NCBI GenBank assembly: GCA_033439795.1
Contig: JAUTDP010000002.1
Location: forward strand, 4,464,001-4,528,000
Length of the DNA: 64,000 nt
Source of the DNA: Sordaria brevicollis
Lineage: Eukaryota > Ascomycota > Sordariomycetes > Sordariales > Sordariaceae
Reading direction: 5' to 3'
Each line of letters starts with the position of its first letter. The first letter of the stretch is position 1. A program made the translations under genes and the position numbers. Under the pieces are notes generated by a model. That model ran no database searches, was not told the DNA's origin, and worked only from the letters and a program-made list of their open reading frames with translations. Shown one piece after another: positions 60,901 to 64,000 of the stretch.

Positions 60901-63172
60901 GGACTTTGGGACTCTGAAGGAAAGTGCACTTTTTCAGCTGACGCAGGTGGCGGTTCCCCCAGTTTGGCCAACGGTCTTTTTGCCGCAGCGTCTTGGCAAT
61001 ATCTGGACAAGAAAAAAAACCGTACGATGGCGCTGGATTCGAATCCTGGGATTTGGAAACCCTCAGCAGATTTCCACTCTCTCACATCACCTCAGAAAGT
61101 CTGAGTGATACTATTCACAGACAACTTCAGTTCGGTCATGCACCTAGGTTCTTACAACACACCTACCTCAACCTACAGAGTAGTACATACCTCTGCATTA
61201 CACATTCTGCACCTCTATCTAATATTGACATACTCTTACCTACTTTCATCCGTGCTGACCACACATACATGTCTGCACCTGAGACGGACGGTTCGGCAAT
61301 AACCTCGAGTCAAGACCTTTTCCTTCTGTTGGGCTTCTTTTTCAACAGACCACACATACGGGGATAACCGTTTCTCTGAGACTGTCTCATCTGTCTGTCC
61401 AAGCTTACCCCAAACCCTCCCCAACCTAATCTTGCTCTTCGGGGTAACACATGGTGGTTTGGGCTTCAGCTATGTGTGTGTGCTACTGAACACAAAGCAC
61501 CAACTTGAAGATCTGTGACCCTTGATTGCGCTATAACGCTCATTTACTTATTACCATTCATTGTTGATTCCGTACATTATATTGTTTATTCCTCTTTTCG
61601 GTCGCCACGTTGTCGCACCCTCCTCGCTGCACCCGCACCCCAGCATTACATACTGCTTGACATCGCACACACACTGTCGACACTTCTTAACACTGTACGC
61701 GCACTTTGGACAGGATTGGACCTCCCGTCTCTGCTCCCTGCGCCTGGATGACGGGCTGCGGCCACGGGCAATGAATGGGCGTCAGCAACCTAGCACATCA
61801 GCAACAGAAATCCCATGTTGATCAACCCGGCCAGACAGATGGGTTTTTCCTAGATCTGCATGCCTCCATCCGCCCTCCATCCGGGCCTCTCCATCTGACC
61901 TGGACCTCCATCCGGGAACAGGAACCCAGGACCTGAAAAACTGCAACAAACTGGGCCAGAGCCAGAAGCCCGCGCTCCATCCATCTGTCAGTCCGTTCGA
62001 CTCAGGTTGGTAGGCCTACACTAGAGATAACTTCTCTAATACCGATACTACACATACACATACGACTTACAACAACCTCCAGCCCATCGACCGTCACCAG
62101 GCACCCCCAGACTTCATCCTGGACCTCGCCTACATCTTCCACATTCGCCCTTGACCGTTCAGCCCCGTGAGACAAAGTGGAAACTGTGGATCGCGACGCC
62201 AAGGAACTCCCTCCTCCTCGACCCTCGACTTCTCCTCCTCCAGTTCCATTCTCTTCCGTCTCGTCTAGACTCTAGCCGCTCTCCCCCTTCCGCTTCTTGA
62301 CCTATCGCGATCTCGTATCATCTCACTGTGCGCAACCTCATCCTAGTTCATTTGCGCCGTTACGGTCCCGGTACGGCTCTCTCCATCCATCATCCACCAC
62401 TCTCTCCCCGCCCCCGCCCCCCGTCTTGTACACTACCTTCTTAGGTTATTGTGCGCCCCCCCTTCGATCTGAGTATTCCCCTTGCGATCCACTATCTGGC
62501 ACCCCTTGGCTGTTAGTTAAGCAACTCTGGGTTCTGGTTCTGACACTTCTCTCCAGTGACCCTGACTTTGGTCTGGATTCTCTATCCTTCTTAACCCGAG
62601 ACCTGCCTCTGCGCTATCGTTCGGGTTACCTACCAACGTTACTGCGGATTCCCGCTCATTCCCCCAGGCTCTGAGGTGCGAGGTGTGTTCTATCTCTCCT
62701 CCGTCTTGGGGTGGTCTCGCCCCTGTGTTATCCAGGACACACTGCCATTTCGCATGGGCCTGTATCAAAAGCACTTTCCCGTACCTTGCTAGTCTGTTTG
62801 GGCGCTAATATCTGCGTTCGCCTTGCGCCCAAAGAATAGAGATCGCCATAATAGATATTTTCCTTCCAGATCGCGTCGAGGGGACATTCGCGAGAACGAC
62901 CAGAAACCGTCACGACAAGCAAAAGACCAGCATCAGCCTGTCATCCGGGTTTGGAAATCACACAGTTTTCCACAGCAACACTTACGTACCATCACGGCAG
63001 TCCAGGCCAAAAACGACGTCACACGCGGATGCCATTATCAACAGCCTCGCAGCGATAGGTCGCAAAGCTTGGAGGGATCCGATATCACAAAGGGGACCCC
63101 CGGGTCTCGGGGACACGGAGTTGGCTCCGGTAGGCACGATAGGTACAAGCACAGGATAGAGCAACAGCAGGC
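57952..63172. other. 5.2-kb stretch: intergenic DNA and long leader of the last gene
   Basis: No gene is supported. From about 61860 the DNA becomes rich in CTCCATC and pyrimidine runs, typical of a fungal promoter or leader, and several short upstream ATG frames precede 63173. Frames such as 60177-60722 and 62297-62674 have no domain. A TTGCCCGCTG repeat lies at 60185-60221. Confidence 0.5.
60185..60221 (+). repeat. 10-bp tandem repeat, TTGCCCGCTG-type
   Basis: About three and a half units. The CTGCTGCCCGCCG start diverges and then two near-identical TTGCCCGCTG units follow. The unit resembles the reverse complement of the repeat at 40607-40646. Confidence 0.7.
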
Positions 63173-64000
63173 ATGGACCACACGGAAAAGTCAACTCCGA
63201 CCGCCGTCGAGGGTCGTGGTGAACTAGGAAGCTACCAGACCCCCGACGAACAGGCCGCAAACAACATCAAAGTCCAGGACTATATCGACAGCACAGCCTT
63301 GGCAACAGAGACCATAAGCCACGATGCTTCCCAAAGCTCGGCGAATGCTGATGGCGGCTCCTCGGCCATCACTTCTCCCACAAACCTCTCTTCATGGAGC
63401 ACATCCTCAGATCGACAACTAGGCCATGGAAGCACACAAGATCCCGAAGACCGCGTCTTTCCTATTCGTTCCGTCATCAGCGTCGACCCCGCCCCGACAC
63501 CCATGATCAGTGATGAGACTCGAGCGCGTCGCAGACAGTCTCTGTCTGAGAACCATGTCTCTACAATGGGCGGAAGGTCAAACGTCGCGGGATGGAACGG
63601 AAATACCGCGACTCCAACCCGTCCGCATGCGTCAACCGTCCCGACTAACAAATCAGGCGCCATGGATGCCGACAGTAGGCCCCCGATGAGCCAAAGTCAG
63701 TCATCTGTCTCGCAACCCGATGTCGCTTCTGTGCTTAGCTCGTCGTCTGCGGGCACGTTGCGACTGCAGCGCCGCATGAATACCATGTCAGGTTCCCTGT
63801 CCAGCGTCCAGGCCGATGCCGAGAGGTATGGGAGTGCACGGCCTATAGAACTCACCCTGAGGGACACGTCCGAGTCAGAGTCTGAAGGAGGCGACGGAGA
63901 CGGCGGTGATATGGGTACAGTCGGGGGATCCTCTGCCAGCATGAAATCTCTCGATACCCTACCAGAAACACACTACGCTGCCCGCTTCAAGCACGTCGTG
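63173..64000 (+). CDS. N-terminal part of a large Ser/Thr-rich protein, possibly a fungal phytochrome (runs off the window)
   Basis: The frame is open from the ATG at 63173 to the window end (276 codons). An in-frame TAG at 63140-63142 limits how far upstream it could start. The visible part is polar and low complexity, with a Ser/Glu/Gly/Asp-rich stretch near residues 240-262. Two pieces look familiar: RVFPIRSVISVDP at about residue 99, and ARFKHVV at the very end. From memory, fungal phytochromes carry similar pieces in their N-terminal extension, just before the PAS/GAF photosensory core. The PAS, GAF, PHY, kinase and receiver domains that would prove it lie outside the window. If not a phytochrome, it is another large regulator with a disordered head. 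Confidence 0.72.
   Translation, partial: MDHTEKSTPTAVEGRGELGSYQTPDEQAANNIKVQDYIDSTALATETISHDASQSSANADGGSSAITSPTNLSSWSTSSDRQLGHGSTQDPEDRVFPIRSVISVDPAPTPMISDETRARRRQSLSENHVSTMGGRSNVAGWNGNTATPTRPHASTVPTNKSGAMDADSRPPMSQSQSSVSQPDVASVLSSSSAGTLRLQRRMNTMSGSLSSVQADAERYGSARPIELTLRDTSESESEGGDGDGGDMGTVGGSSASMKSLDTLPETHYAARFKHVV

Noticed and set aside
61028..61050. TTCGAAT flanked by GGA/CCT, like a tRNA T-loop
   Set aside because: The base before TTC is A instead of G on both strands, the flanking stem does not pair over five bases, and no D-arm or anticodon arm was found nearby.

Overview
The window looks like a chromosome segment of a filamentous ascomycete, most likely Neurospora or a close relative. 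Four things point there. Protein genes carry short GT..AG introns (about 53-390 nt). Three blocks of extremely AT-rich DNA are transposons mutated almost only by C-to-T and G-to-A changes, which is the signature of repeat-induced point mutation (RIP). A lone dispersed 5S rRNA gene has a TATA box starting 29 bases upstream, as in Neurospora. Intergenic distances are long. No bacterial features and no CRISPR array were seen, and I found no tRNA that I could support.

Layout. 1-2059 is ordinary-composition DNA with no supported gene. 2060-7680 is a complete RIP-mutated Ty1/copia LTR retrotransposon on the minus strand, with 189-bp LTRs and a CAATC/CAATT target duplication. 8349-12894 (+) encodes a 1433-residue coiled-coil protein in three exons. 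14612-19117 (+) encodes a glutamine-rich Zn2Cys6 transcription factor of the Rgt1-like type in three exons; behind its TAG lies an in-frame 71-codon open extension. 19334-25937 is gene-free and ends in a strong 101-nt hairpin at 25938-26038. 26222-35365 is a 9.1-kb RIP-mutated Ty3/gypsy-like element on the minus strand. It carries an un-RIPed island of about 485 bp and an extra plus-strand degraded ORF between its 5' LTR and gag. 38058-39825 (-) is a copper-fist transcription factor of 434 residues in three exons. 39826-49081 is a 9-kb stretch with no gene I can support. 49082-52600 is a RIP-mutated PIF/Harbinger-like DNA transposon with two convergent ORF relics. 55786-57159 (+) is a ketopantoate-reductase-family gene (400 residues, three exons). 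57825-57943 (+) is the 5S rRNA gene. 63173 to the window end (+) is the N-terminal part of a large Ser/Thr-rich protein, tentatively a fungal phytochrome.

How it fits together. There is no operon or visible gene cluster. The supported genes are independent: two transcription factors, a coiled-coil scaffold, a pantothenate-pathway-type reductase, a 5S RNA and a probable sensor. They are separated by heterochromatin-prone transposon relics and long leaders or intergenic DNA. In all three transposons the mutation load falls off at the outer ends of the terminal repeats, so the flanking host DNA is essentially untouched. Exon boundaries were read by eye from splice consensus and reading-frame continuity, without transcript data.
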